Source: Microbacterium wangchenii
GTDB lineage: Bacteria > Actinomycetota > Actinomycetes > Actinomycetales > Microbacteriaceae
Direction: 5' to 3'
Assembly: GCF_004564355.1 (NCBI RefSeq)
Contig: NZ_CP038266.1
Location: 1,426,001-1,490,000, forward strand
Length of the DNA: 64,000 bases
The translations under genes were made by a program, and so were the position numbers. Shown in pieces: positions 23,586-32,208 of the stretch (positions are counted from its first letter, which is position 1; each line of letters begins with the position of its first letter). Under the pieces are notes generated by a model. That model was not told the origin of the DNA. It did not search any database and was given only the letters and a program-made list of their open reading frames with translations.

Positions 23586-24499
23586 CCGACCCCCGACCCG
23601 CGCCCCGCTCGCGCGGTGCCCGCGCCATCGCGATGGCGGTCGCCGCCGTGCTGGTCGCCGCCGGCGCGGTGACCGTGTGGATCGCATCCACGCGGCCCGC
23701 CGCACCGCCCGCGGCCTCACCTGCCGCCACCAGCCCGGCCGCGGTGCCGAGCGCCACGCCCACGCCGACTCCGACTCCGAGCGGCGCTCCCGCCGACACC
23801 ACGGCGTATCCGCTCGACCAGCTTCCCCAGGTCGATGTGTACGCCGTGATCCCCGCGCTTCCGGTGGACACCGACCCGGCCGGGGCGTTCACGGGCGATC
23901 TGGCCCGCGCCAACGCCGAACGCATCCCCGTCTTCGCCGTCCCCGGGCAGGCGCCGGTGGCGACCCTGCCCCGCGACCATTTCTACGACGGCACGACGGT
24001 GCCCGTGATCGAACGCCAGGAGCACTGGCTGCACGTGCTGCTCACCGGCCGCGCGGCACTGCCGTCGGCGGGGAACCCGGGGCAGGTGACCGGGTGGGTG
24101 CGCGCGCAGGACGTGGAGCTGTCGGCGTGGGAGCAGAGCATCGAGGTGGACCTTTCCGCACGCACGATCGACGTCGTCGGCCGCGACGGCGCCCGCGAGC
24201 GCGTCGCCGACGACTACGCGTGGGGAGCGGAGGGCACTCCGACCCCGCGCGGCCGCTCCTTCGTCATGATGGTGCGCTCGGAGCCGTCGCTGACGTACAC
24301 GCGCGGTCATCCGCTGGTCTACCTCTCGGTCCAGTCGCCCACCCTCGACGGCTTCGGCGGCGCGCCGGTGGCCGTCACGGCCTTCCACTACCACGACGCC
24401 CGCTCCGGCGGCATCTCCAACGGCTGCCTGCGGCTCGGCCCCGAGGCGATCGCGCGGCTCGGGCAGCTGCCGGTGGGCACCCCCGTCGTCATCCGCTGA
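23582..24499 (+). CDS. L,D-transpeptidase (YkuD domain)
   Basis: 305 residues. One membrane segment (about 15-37) is followed by a Pro/Ala/Thr-rich linker with TPTPTPT, an SH3-like region (IPVFAVPGQAPVATLPRDHF...GWVRAQDVEL) and a YkuD catalytic domain from about 195. The catalytic region reads AFHYHDARSGGISNGCLRLG: the nucleophile Cys and the Arg are in place, but the usual S-H-G-C has Asn for His. The enzyme would make 3-3 cross-links or attach proteins to peptidoglycan. GTG start overlaps the DUF2809 stop. Confidence 0.88.
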   Translation: MTDPRPAPRSRGARAIAMAVAAVLVAAGAVTVWIASTRPAAPPAASPAATSPAAVPSATPTPTPTPSGAPADTTAYPLDQLPQVDVYAVIPALPVDTDPAGAFTGDLARANAERIPVFAVPGQAPVATLPRDHFYDGTTVPVIERQEHWLHVLLTGRAALPSAGNPGQVTGWVRAQDVELSAWEQSIEVDLSARTIDVVGRDGARERVADDYAWGAEGTPTPRGRSFVMMVRSEPSLTYTRGHPLVYLSVQSPTLDGFGGAPVAVTAFHYHDARSGGISNGCLRLGPEAIARLGQLPVGTPVVIR

Positions 24500-24555
24500 C
24501 CGGGACGGTCGCCGCATGCGGCGCGGCCACCACCGCACCCGGCGAGAGGCGCGAG

Positions 24556-24561
24556 TAGCCT
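24556..24561 (+). promoter_or_regulatory. -10 box of a leaderless promoter (glycosyltransferase gene)
   Basis: TAGCCT, 7 bases before GTG 24569; no ribosome binding site. Confidence 0.5.
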
Positions 24562-24568
24562 GGCCCCT

Positions 24569-25372
24569 GTGTCCGTCTTCCCGCGCATCGCCGTCGTCAT
24601 CCCGTGCCGCAACGACGCGCCCTACCTCGAGGAGTGTCTGCAGGCCCTGGCGGCGCAGACGCGCCGGCCCGACGAGGTGATCGTCGTGGACAACGTCAGC
24701 ACCGACGACTCCGCCGACGTCGCCCGGAGGCACGGCGCGCGAGTGATCACAGAGTCGCTCGTGGGGATCTGGCCGGCGGCGGCGCGGGGATACGACGAGG
24801 CACGCGGGTTCGACCTCATCGCCCGCCTGGACGCGGATTCCCGTCCGCACCGGGATTGGGTGGCCCGCATCGCGCAGGCCTTCGCCGCCGACCCCGACCT
24901 CGGCGTGCTCACCGGCGGCTCGGAGTTCTACGGCGCCACACCCCTCGTGCGCTATCTCGGCGACCACTGGTACATCGGCGGCGGCACGTTCTGGGTCAAG
25001 CAGTGGCTGGGCGTCCCGCTGGTGTTCGGATCGAACTTCGCCATGCGCTCGCGCGTGTGGGAGCGCGTGCGCGATCAGGTCGAGCGGACCAACCCGATCA
25101 TCCACGACGACCTCGACCTCACCATCCACCTGCGCCCGAGCGACGGCGTCCGTTACGACCCCGACCTGCGGATGCCGGTGTCGGCACGCCCGTTCGCCCG
25201 CCCGTCGGCGCTGCTGCGACGGGTGTGGCGGGTCGTCCCGACGTTCGCCGCGAGCTGGCCGGAAGGCTCGCCGTGGCATCGTGCGCACGAGGCGCAGAGC
25301 GCCCGGCCCCTGCGCGCGGGCGACATCACGTGGCCTCGCGACGACGCGCCCGCTCCCGGGAACCGGCGGTGA
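24569..25372 (+). CDS. Family 2 glycosyltransferase
   Basis: 267 residues, GT-A fold. AVVIPCRNDAPYLEECLQALAAQTRRPDEVIVVDN is the nucleotide-sugar binding start, and IARLDADSRPHRDWV gives the metal-binding D-x-D. FGSNFAMRSRVWERV and NPIIHDDLDLTIHL match the acceptor part and the catalytic Asp-Asp region. No membrane segment is seen, so it is a cytoplasmic or peripheral enzyme. The sugar and acceptor are unknown. Confidence 0.9.
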   Translation: MSVFPRIAVVIPCRNDAPYLEECLQALAAQTRRPDEVIVVDNVSTDDSADVARRHGARVITESLVGIWPAAARGYDEARGFDLIARLDADSRPHRDWVARIAQAFAADPDLGVLTGGSEFYGATPLVRYLGDHWYIGGGTFWVKQWLGVPLVFGSNFAMRSRVWERVRDQVERTNPIIHDDLDLTIHLRPSDGVRYDPDLRMPVSARPFARPSALLRRVWRVVPTFAASWPEGSPWHRAHEAQSARPLRAGDITWPRDDAPAPGNRR

Positions 25373-25374
25373 CG

Positions 25375-25674
25375 ATGCACCTGCGCTTCGAGACCCGCGT
25401 CTACCGGTGGCAGGCGCGCCAGGACACGGCGTGGTTCTTCGCCGACGTGCCGGAGGAGCTGAGCGCGGAGGTGCGCGAAGTCATGCAGCCGGTCGCGCGC
25501 GGCTTCGGCGCCGTGCGCGTGGCGGCGACGGTGGGGGAGACGACGTGGCGCACCTCGATCTTCCCCGGCTCGTCGGGCACCTACGCGCTGCCGCTCAAGC
25601 GCGCGGTGCGTGAAGGAGAGGGGCTCGTGGAAGGCGGCCCCGTCACGGTGGACCTGGACATCCTGGACGGCTGA
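25375..25674 (+). CDS. DUF1905 family protein
   Basis: 99 residues: LRFETRVYRWQARQDTAWFFADVPEELSAEVRE, then FGAVRVAATVGETTWRTSIFP and TYALPLKRAVREGEGLVEGGPVTVDLDIL, the regular DUF1905 small beta-barrel. An in-frame GTG at 25369 overlaps the glycosyltransferase stop (GTGA) and may be the true start, adding two residues. Function unknown. Confidence 0.88.
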   Translation: MHLRFETRVYRWQARQDTAWFFADVPEELSAEVREVMQPVARGFGAVRVAATVGETTWRTSIFPGSSGTYALPLKRAVREGEGLVEGGPVTVDLDILDG

Positions 25675-25675
25675 G

Positions 25676-26182
25676 ATGACCGTCGCGCTCGGTGCCGCCG
25701 TGGCGTGCGCGCTCCTCGCGTACGCCCTGTTCGCGGTGCAGTCCGTCGTCCTGGCCGTCATCGACGCGCGCACGCACCGCCTGCCCGATCGGTACGTGCT
25801 GCCCGGCTACCCGATCGCCGCCGTGCTGCTGACGGTGTCGGCGATCGCCCAGGGCGCGCCGGAGCGACTCCTGCCGGCGGTCGGGGGAGCCCTCGCCCTG
25901 TTCGCGTTCTACCTGGCGCTGCGGATGCTGCGCCCCGCCGCGATGGGCGGCGGCGACGTCAAGCTCGCCGGCGTCATCGGTGCGTACCTGGGGTTCCTCG
26001 GCTGGGAGAGCGTGCTCGTGGGTGCGCTCGCGGGGTTCCTCCTCGCCGGGTTCTACGCCGTGGCGCTGCTGCTGATCCGCCGCGCCCGGGCGCGCACGGC
26101 GATCCCGTTCGGCCCGTGGATGCTGGGCGGGGCCTGGTTCGCGATCCTCGCCGCCGCCGTGCCCGCCTTCACCGGCGACTGA
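25676..26182 (+). CDS. Prepilin peptidase (A24 family, CpaA/TadV type)
   Basis: 168 residues with six membrane helices. Two aspartates mark the aspartic protease: the one in VIDARTHRLPDRYVLP (about 30) and the G-x-G-D of AMGGGDVKLAGVIGAYLG (about 100). The N-terminal methyltransferase domain of PilD is absent, as in CpaA/TadV enzymes that serve Flp-type pili. No pilus genes are adjacent. ATG overlaps nothing but lies 1 base after the DUF1905 stop. Confidence 0.85.
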   Translation: MTVALGAAVACALLAYALFAVQSVVLAVIDARTHRLPDRYVLPGYPIAAVLLTVSAIAQGAPERLLPAVGGALALFAFYLALRMLRPAAMGGGDVKLAGVIGAYLGFLGWESVLVGALAGFLLAGFYAVALLLIRRARARTAIPFGPWMLGGAWFAILAAAVPAFTGD

Positions 26183-26232
26183 CCCCGCGCGCGATGAGCG
26201 TCAAGCCCCGGGGCGCGGCTCACGGCCGCGGC

Positions 26233-26238
26233 TAGATT
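26233..26238 (+). promoter_or_regulatory. -10 box of a leaderless promoter (BrkB-like gene)
   Basis: TAGATT, 6 bases before ATG 26245. Confidence 0.5.
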
Positions 26239-26244
26239 GGCGAC

Positions 26245-27240
26245 ATGTCGAGTACGGTCGTGTCCCGCCTCACCGCCTGGGCGCTGGCCCGCCGTCCCGT
26301 GCGCGCCTTCCTGCTGTACAGCCGCCACCGCGGGCCGATGCTGGCCGATTCGGTCACCTACCGCACCCTGTTCGCCCTCTTCGCCGGCGTGCTGCTCGGT
26401 TTCTCCGTCGCGGCGCTGTGGCTCGCCGGCAACCGGGAGGCATGGAACGCCCTCGTCGGTGCCCTGGATGCGGCCGTCCCGGGCCTGGTCGGAGTCATCG
26501 ACCTGGATGCGGTCCGGGCCCCGACGGGGCTGACCGTGGCCGGGATCGTCTCGGCGATCGGTCTCGTCGGTGCCGCGATCGGCGCCGTCGGGTCGCTGCG
26601 CTCGGCGCTGCGGTCGATCGCCGGCGTCGCCGTCGACGACGTCCTGTTCATCTGGGTGATCCTGCGGAACCTCCTCCTGGCGATCGGCATCGGACTCGGC
26701 CTGGCCGCCGCCGCGGCGGCGACCTTCCTGGCCACGGCCGGCCTGTCGGTCCTGACCGGCTGGCTCGGCATCCCCGAGGGCGAGCCGGCGCTGGGATTCG
26801 TGGCCTGGCTGGTCTCCGCGCTCGTCGTCTTCGTCCTGGACACCCTCGTCGTCGGAGTGTCCTTCCGCCTGCTCTCCGGCATCCGGGCCCGGCCGCGGAC
26901 CCTGTGGCTCGGTGCGATGCTCGGCGGATTCGGTCTCACGGTCCTTCAGCAGCTGTCCGGCCTGTTCGTCGGGGGCGCCGCCGCGAACCCGCTGCTGACC
27001 ACCTTCGCCTCCTTCATCGCGCTGCTGCTGTGGCTGAACCTCTCCAGCCAGGTGATCCTCATCGCCGCCGCGTACATCGTCATGGGCGTGGAGGAGGACG
27101 AGGACCGCGTGAGCGCCCGCTTCGGTGCCGCCACCTTGGCCCAGTTCCGCGTCCGGCGTGCGGAGAAGGAGGTCCAGGCGGTCTCGGCCGAACTCACCGC
27201 CGCGCGCGAAGCAGAGGAGAAGGAGCGGGAGAATGCGTGA
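26245..27240 (+). CDS. YihY/BrkB family membrane protein
   Basis: 331 residues. RGPMLADSVTYRTLFALFAGVLLGFSVAAL is the family start, and the last domain reads LWLGAMLGGFGLTVLQQLSGLFVG...TFASFIALLLWLNLSSQVILIAAAYI. Six membrane helices are expected, followed by a charged coiled-coil tail (VRRAEKEVQAVSAELTAAREAEEKE). The family was once called RNase BN; the real function is unsettled. Confidence 0.9.
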   Translation: MSSTVVSRLTAWALARRPVRAFLLYSRHRGPMLADSVTYRTLFALFAGVLLGFSVAALWLAGNREAWNALVGALDAAVPGLVGVIDLDAVRAPTGLTVAGIVSAIGLVGAAIGAVGSLRSALRSIAGVAVDDVLFIWVILRNLLLAIGIGLGLAAAAAATFLATAGLSVLTGWLGIPEGEPALGFVAWLVSALVVFVLDTLVVGVSFRLLSGIRARPRTLWLGAMLGGFGLTVLQQLSGLFVGGAAANPLLTTFASFIALLLWLNLSSQVILIAAAYIVMGVEEDEDRVSARFGAATLAQFRVRRAEKEVQAVSAELTAAREAEEKERENA

Positions 27241-27946
27241 GAACGTCCTGGGCTCCGCCTACAGCGCCGACGCCGTGCGTGCCGCGGAGGCTCCGCTGCT
27301 GGCCGCGGGCGAACCGCTCATGCGTCAGGCGGCGACCGCCCTGGCCGACGTCGTGCGTGAGCGACTGACGCAGACTCCGGGGAGCCTCCTCGTGCTCGCG
27401 GGCGGCGGGGACAACGGCGGCGACGCGCTGTATGCGGCGGCCGAGCTCGCCGGGCCGCGACAGCGCGTCGACATCGTCCTGACCTCCGACCGGGCCCACC
27501 GCGAGGCCCTCGCCGCGGCGCTGTCGGCGGGGGCCGTGCTCCGCGGCGCGGGTGAGCTGCGGGAGGGTGCGGGGGAGTACGCCGTGATCCTCGACGGCGT
27601 CCTCGGCATCGGGGTCTCCGCCGATCCGCGCCTGCGTGGCGTGGCCCGCGCGGTCGTGGAATCCCTGCTGCCCGTGGTGCGCGGGGGCGGGGCGAGCGTC
27701 ATCGCCGTCGACCTGCCCAGCGGTCTGCACCCCGACGACGGCGGCGCCGACGACGTGGTGCTGCCGGCGACGATCACCGTGACTTTCGGTGCGGTGAAGG
27801 CCGGTCTCGTGCGCGGACGCGGGCCCGAGCTCTCCGGCGAGGTGCGTCTGGTGGATCTCGGGCTCGGCCCCGCACTCGCGCGCGCCCGGCCCGAGGTGAC
27901 CGGCCCCATCCCGGTCGTCTCGGTCGCGCGGCGTCAGCGCGCGTAG
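27233..27946 (+). CDS. NAD(P)H-hydrate epimerase (YjeF N-terminal domain)
   Basis: 237 residues. AGGGDNGGDALYAAAEL (about 58-74) is the phosphate-binding loop, AVILDGVLGIGVSADPRLR and IAVDLPSGLHPDDG the other conserved segments. It epimerises R-NADHX to S-NADHX for repair. The C-terminal dehydratase (CARKD) domain of bifunctional Nnr is lacking, so the dehydratase must be encoded elsewhere. The start overlaps the BrkB-like gene by 8 bases; its end overlaps the amidotransferase gene on the other strand. Confidence 0.9.
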   Translation: MRENVLGSAYSADAVRAAEAPLLAAGEPLMRQAATALADVVRERLTQTPGSLLVLAGGGDNGGDALYAAAELAGPRQRVDIVLTSDRAHREALAAALSAGAVLRGAGELREGAGEYAVILDGVLGIGVSADPRLRGVARAVVESLLPVVRGGGASVIAVDLPSGLHPDDGGADDVVLPATITVTFGAVKAGLVRGRGPELSGEVRLVDLGLGPALARARPEVTGPIPVVSVARRQRA

Positions 27947-28671
27947 CGGGCGACGTAGGTCCGCAGGATCCGCGCCGGCTCGCTCACGCGCACCCGGCGC
28001 ACGGCGGCGAGGGTGGCATCCAGTTCGTCGGGGGCGAAGTAGCCGTGCGCGGCGTACGCGTGGATGCGCGTCGTGATCCCGTCCACATCCAGCTCGGGGT
28101 GGAACTGGGTCGCGTACACGTTGTGGCCGACGCGGAACATCTGCACGGGGCACGACGGCGAGGACGCCAGCAGCACGGCGGGTGCCGGCAGGTCGCTGAT
28201 GGCCTCCTTGTGCCCCACGAAGGCGTCGAAGGTGCGCGGCATCCCCGCCAGCAGCGGATCGAGGAGACCGGCGTCGGTGAGGGTCACCGGCACGATGCTG
28301 ATCGGCTCGGAGTACCGCCGGTCGATCCTCGCCCCCAGATGCGTGCCGATCGTCCCCACGCCGTAGCACGCGCCGAGGAAGGGCACGTCCCGCGCGACGA
28401 CCTCGGCGAGCAGATCGGCGAACTCCGCCTCCACGCGCCGCTGCACCGCCGACTTGCCCTCGTCGGGGTCGGAGGCGTTGAACGGGCTGCCGCCCACGAA
28501 GATGCCCGACACCGCGTCCAGGTCGAGGTCGGGCATCGGCTCGGCCTCCAGGCGCACGCGACGCAGCTGCTCGGGGCGCAGTCCGCTGGCGCGCAGGAAG
28601 AGCGCGTACTCCTCGTCGGCGGGGCCGTCCTCCGCGCGCGTGGCGAGGAGGACGAAAGGTCGCGCGGTCAT
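27934..28671 (-). CDS. Class I glutamine amidotransferase-like protein
   Basis: 245 residues. The triad is visible: Cys in VPFLGACYGVGTIG (about residue 100), His-x-Glu in NVYATQFHPELDVDG (about 190). GIFVGGSPFNASDPDEGK forms the oxyanion side. It resembles the GMP-synthase-like free-standing amidotransferases of unknown partner. The start overlaps the glgP stop (ATGA), so both are one transcript. Confidence 0.88.
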   Translation of the reverse strand: MTARPFVLLATRAEDGPADEEYALFLRASGLRPEQLRRVRLEAEPMPDLDLDAVSGIFVGGSPFNASDPDEGKSAVQRRVEAEFADLLAEVVARDVPFLGACYGVGTIGTHLGARIDRRYSEPISIVPVTLTDAGLLDPLLAGMPRTFDAFVGHKEAISDLPAPAVLLASSPSCPVQMFRVGHNVYATQFHPELDVDGITTRIHAYAAHGYFAPDELDATLAAVRRVRVSEPARILRTYVARYAR

Positions 28672-31211
28672 GACGCGAAGGCGACCAGGCCGAACTCCAC
28701 CGCCGAGACCAGGTGCGGATGCTGCGGCACGACGCGCACCGTGTAGCCGAAGGGACCGGTGACATCCAGGTCCAGCATCGTCTCGAACACCGTCGCGCCC
28801 TCGTGGGCGCCGGTCGGGTCCAGTGCGCGCACGCTCCGTTCGCCGGTGAGGTCGCCGTCGGCGTCGGCGCGCCCCGACACCAGCTGCACGGCCACGTCGG
28901 CCGGGTCGAGGCCGCTGAGCTCCACCTCAGCCCGCACGATCAGGCGCTCGCCCGCCCTCGCCTGCTGGGCGAGCCCTGAGGCATCCACGCTGCGCACGCG
29001 CACGCCGGCCCACGCCGCCTGAACCCGTGCGATGTAGGCGGCCAGCTCGATCGCGGCGGCGTGGCCGTCGGCGGCGAGGGCGTGCGCGTGGACGGCGGCG
29101 GGCGTGTAGAGGGCGCCGACGTACTCCCGCACCATCCGGTCGCTCGTGGCCTTGGCGCCCAGATCCGTCATGGTGTGGCGCACGCGCTCGAGCCAGCCCA
29201 CCGGGATCCCGCCGTCGCGGTCGTAGAACGCCGGCACCAGCTGATGCTCGATGAGGTCGTACAGCGCGGCGGCTTCGAGGTCATCGCGCTCGGAGTCGCT
29301 CGTGGCCGTGTCGGCGGTGGGGATCGCCCAGCCGTTGCGTCCGTCGAACCACTCGTCCCACCATCCGTCGAGCACCGACAGGTTCAGGGCGCCGTTCAGC
29401 GCCGCCTTCATGCCCGAGGTCCCGCACGCCTCGAGGGGACGCAGCGGGTTGTTCAGCCACACGTCGCACCCCGGGTACAGCGTCTTGGCGAGGGTGATGT
29501 CGTAGTCGGGCAGGAAGACGATGCGGTCGCGCACCTTGGGGTCGCGGCTGAAGCGCACGAGCTGCTGGATGAGCAGCTTGCCGGAGTCATCGGCCGGATG
29601 CGACTTGCCTCCGATCACGATCTGCACGGGGCGCTCGGGGTCGGTCAGTAGCCGCGTGAGCCGTTCGGGGTCGCGCAGCATGAGCGTGAGCCGCTTGTAC
29701 GTGGGCACGCGGCGGGCGAAGCCGATCGTCAGTACGTCGGGGTCGAGCACGTTCCCCGCCCACGCGCCCGCGGTCGACCCGGCGGCGGCGAGGCGCCCGC
29801 GCGCCTCGGCGATGAGCTCCTGCTTCATCGCGGTGCGCACCGCCCACAGCTCGCCGTCGCCGACGACGTCGCGGTCGCGCCAGTCGTGCTCGGTCGTGAG
29901 GGCGTCGCCGAAGGCCCGTTCGCTGAGTGCCTTGAGAGCGGGATGCACCCACGTCGGCGCGTGCACGCCGTTGGTGATCGACCCGATCGGGACCTCGTCG
30001 GTGTCCACCCCCGGCCACAGCGTCCCGAACATCGCCCGGCTGACGGTGCCGTGCAGACGCGAGACGCCGTTGGCGTGCTGCCCGAGGTGCAGGCCGAGCA
30101 CGGCCATGTTGAACACGCCGGCGTCCCCTCCCGGATAGTCCTCGGCACCGAGGGCCAGGGCGCGGTCGGCGTCCAGGCCGGCGAGAAGGTCCGTCGCGAG
30201 GTATTCGGCGACGAGGTCGCGGGAGAACCGGTCGATGCCGGCGGGCACCGGCGTGTGCGTGGTGAACACCGTCGAGGCGCGCACCTGCGCGAGGGCGGCG
30301 TCGAACCCGAGATCTTCGCCCGTGATGAGCTCCGCCATCCGCTCCAGGCCCTGGAAGCCGGCGTGCCCCTCGTTGGTGTGGTAGACGTCGGGCTCTTCCC
30401 GGCCGGTGATGCGGCACCACGCCCGCACGGCCCGCACGCCGCCGATGCCCAGGAGCAGCTCCTGCAGCAGGCGGTGCTCGCCGCCGCCGCCGTAGAGGCG
30501 GTCGGTGACGTGGCGGAGGTCCTCCGGGTTGGCGGGGGTCTCCGAATCCAGCAGCAGGAGGGGGACGCGGCCGATGTCGGCGACCCACACGCGCGCCGAC
30601 AGGGTGCGCCCGCCGGTGACGGCGAGGGTGATCTCCACGGGGGTGTCGTCGTCCTCGCGCAGGAGAGTCAGGCCGAGCCCGTACGGGTCGAGCACGGGAT
30701 AGCTCTCGCGCTGCCATCCGTCGTCGGCGATGGACTGACGGAAATAGCCCGCCCGGTAGAACAGCCCGACGCCGGTGAGAGGGACGCCCAGGTCGGAGGC
30801 GCTCTTGAGGTGGTCGCCGGCGAGGATGCCGAGGCCCCCGGAGTACTGCGGCAGCGAGCCGTCGACGCCGAACTCGGGGGAGAAGTACGCGATGTGGGCG
30901 GGCTTGGGGCCCGGCAGCGACTGGAACCAGCGGTCGCCGGTGAGGTAGGCCCGCAGGCGCTCGTCCTCCTCGTTCACCCGCGCGACGAACTGCTCGTCGC
31001 GGCCCAGTTCGTCCAGCCGTGCCTGGCCGAGGGCTCCCAGCATCCGCGAGGGGTTCTCGCCCACCTGCGCCCACAGGCCGGGGTCCATCGACGCGAACAG
31101 GGCGTGCGTCGCGCGGCTCCACGACCAGCGCCAGTTGGACGCCAGCCGGTCCAGCGGCGCGAGGCGCTCGGAGAGGACGGGTCGGACGGTGAACGTGCGC
31201 AGGGCCTTCAT
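28668..31211 (-). CDS. glgP: Alpha-glucan phosphorylase, Thermotoga type
   Basis: 847 residues. An N-terminal DUF3417 domain (FTVRPVLSERLAPLDRLASNWRWSW) is followed by the GT35 phosphorylase core: AYFSPEFGVDGSLPQYSGGLGILAGDHLKSASDLG, TNEGHAGF, TTHTPVPAGIDRF, and the pyridoxal-phosphate site EACGTSGMKAALNGALNLSVLDGWWDE with its lysine. It releases glucose 1-phosphate from glycogen or maltodextrin. It starts 65 bases from a divergent small gene. Confidence 0.95.
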   Translation of the reverse strand: MKALRTFTVRPVLSERLAPLDRLASNWRWSWSRATHALFASMDPGLWAQVGENPSRMLGALGQARLDELGRDEQFVARVNEEDERLRAYLTGDRWFQSLPGPKPAHIAYFSPEFGVDGSLPQYSGGLGILAGDHLKSASDLGVPLTGVGLFYRAGYFRQSIADDGWQRESYPVLDPYGLGLTLLREDDDTPVEITLAVTGGRTLSARVWVADIGRVPLLLLDSETPANPEDLRHVTDRLYGGGGEHRLLQELLLGIGGVRAVRAWCRITGREEPDVYHTNEGHAGFQGLERMAELITGEDLGFDAALAQVRASTVFTTHTPVPAGIDRFSRDLVAEYLATDLLAGLDADRALALGAEDYPGGDAGVFNMAVLGLHLGQHANGVSRLHGTVSRAMFGTLWPGVDTDEVPIGSITNGVHAPTWVHPALKALSERAFGDALTTEHDWRDRDVVGDGELWAVRTAMKQELIAEARGRLAAAGSTAGAWAGNVLDPDVLTIGFARRVPTYKRLTLMLRDPERLTRLLTDPERPVQIVIGGKSHPADDSGKLLIQQLVRFSRDPKVRDRIVFLPDYDITLAKTLYPGCDVWLNNPLRPLEACGTSGMKAALNGALNLSVLDGWWDEWFDGRNGWAIPTADTATSDSERDDLEAAALYDLIEHQLVPAFYDRDGGIPVGWLERVRHTMTDLGAKATSDRMVREYVGALYTPAAVHAHALAADGHAAAIELAAYIARVQAAWAGVRVRSVDASGLAQQARAGERLIVRAEVELSGLDPADVAVQLVSGRADADGDLTGERSVRALDPTGAHEGATVFETMLDLDVTGPFGYTVRVVPQHPHLVSAVEFGLVAFAS

Positions 31212-31264
31212 CCGAGTGAGTCTAGGCTCTCGCCCGCCCCGGCTCCGTGGCTCCTGCCCGGGAC

Positions 31265-31270
31265 TACGCT
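31265..31270 (+). promoter_or_regulatory. -10 box of a leaderless promoter (small gene)
   Basis: TACGCT, 6 bases before ATG 31277. Confidence 0.45.
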
Positions 31271-31276
31271 GTGGGC

Positions 31277-31504
31277 ATGGCTATCGCACGACTGACCGGA
31301 GGGCCGCTGGACGGCCAGGTGCTTCCCCTCGACGACGACACCGACGACACGATGATCGTCGGCTACGGCGAGGGCCAGCTGGTCTACCGCCGTGAAGGCG
31401 GCTTCACGCACACGGGTGAGGACGACGGCCCCACCGAGGCGACGTTCCGTTTCGTGGAGGGCACCGAGGACATCAACCCCAATGAGGACGGGCGCCTGGA
31501 GTGA
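31277..31504 (+). CDS. Small conserved-looking hypothetical protein
   Basis: 75 residues, acidic: ARLTGGPLDGQVLPLDDD, then QLVYRREGGFTHTGEDDGPTEATFRFVEG. The G-G-P-x-D-G-Q start is seen in small actinobacterial proteins of unknown role. A leaderless promoter fixes the start, and the stop overlaps the CYTH gene (GTGA), which supports that it is real. Confidence 0.7.
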   Translation: MAIARLTGGPLDGQVLPLDDDTDDTMIVGYGEGQLVYRREGGFTHTGEDDGPTEATFRFVEGTEDINPNEDGRLE

Positions 31505-32133
31505 CGGCTGACGCCGAACCGCGCCGCTCGATCGAGGTCGAGCGCAAGTACGACGTCGACGACGGCACCGAGCTGCCGGACTGGTCGGCGCTGCCGGGCA
31601 TCGCGCACGCCGACGAGGCGGAAGTCCGCGAGCTCGACGCGCGCTATCTCGACACCGCCGACGGCGCGCTCGCGCGGGCGCGCGTTGCCGTGCGCCGCCG
31701 CTCCGGCGGCCCCGACGCCGGGTGGCACGTGAAGGTGTCGGCGCCCGACGGACGGCACGAGTGGCAGTGGCCCCTCGACGAGGATGCGGAGGATCCGGTG
31801 GTCCCCGAGGCCGTCGCCGCCGCGATCGCGCAGTGGGCCGAGCCGCCGTTCACCCCGCTCGCCCGCGTGCGCAACACCCGCACGGCGTACGCACTCCGCG
31901 ACACCGCCGGCGCCCTCGTCGCGGAGTTCGTCGATGACCGCGTGCGCGCCCGCGACGAGCGCAGCGGCCGCGAAACGGCGTGGCGCGAATGGGAGGTGGA
32001 GCTCGGCCCCGCCGCCCCGGCCGATCCCGCCTGGCAGGCGGCGTTCTTCGCCGCGGTGGATGCCGCGGTGGCGACTGTGGGCGCCCGCCCCGCCGCATCC
32101 GATTCCAAGCTCGCCCGCACCCTCGGCCGCTGA
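31501..32133 (+). CDS. CYTH domain protein
   Basis: 210 residues. SIEVERKYDVDDG near the N-terminus is the E-x-E-x-K signature that binds triphosphate and metal; YLDTADGALARARVAVRRRSGGPDAGWHVK and WREWEVELGP are other tunnel strands. CYTH enzymes act on triphosphates (inorganic triphosphatase, adenylate cyclase, thiamine triphosphatase). No CHAD domain follows. GTG start overlaps the previous stop. Confidence 0.9.
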   Translation: MTADAEPRRSIEVERKYDVDDGTELPDWSALPGIAHADEAEVRELDARYLDTADGALARARVAVRRRSGGPDAGWHVKVSAPDGRHEWQWPLDEDAEDPVVPEAVAAAIAQWAEPPFTPLARVRNTRTAYALRDTAGALVAEFVDDRVRARDERSGRETAWREWEVELGPAAPADPAWQAAFFAAVDAAVATVGARPAASDSKLARTLGR

Positions 32134-32150
32134 CCGGCGAGCGGAAAACA

Positions 32151-32191
32151 CTGCGGCGCCGCCCCCGGCTTCGATCGGGGCGGCGCCGCAG
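32151..32191. terminator. Bidirectional stem-loop between CYTH and lpdA
   Basis: A perfect 15-base-pair stem, 32151-32165 against 32177-32191, with an 11-base loop. It lies between convergent genes; AAAA precedes it on the plus strand, giving a short T-run in the minus-strand transcript. Confidence 0.75.
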
Positions 32192-32208
32192 GTCGGGCGG
32201 GTGAGACC

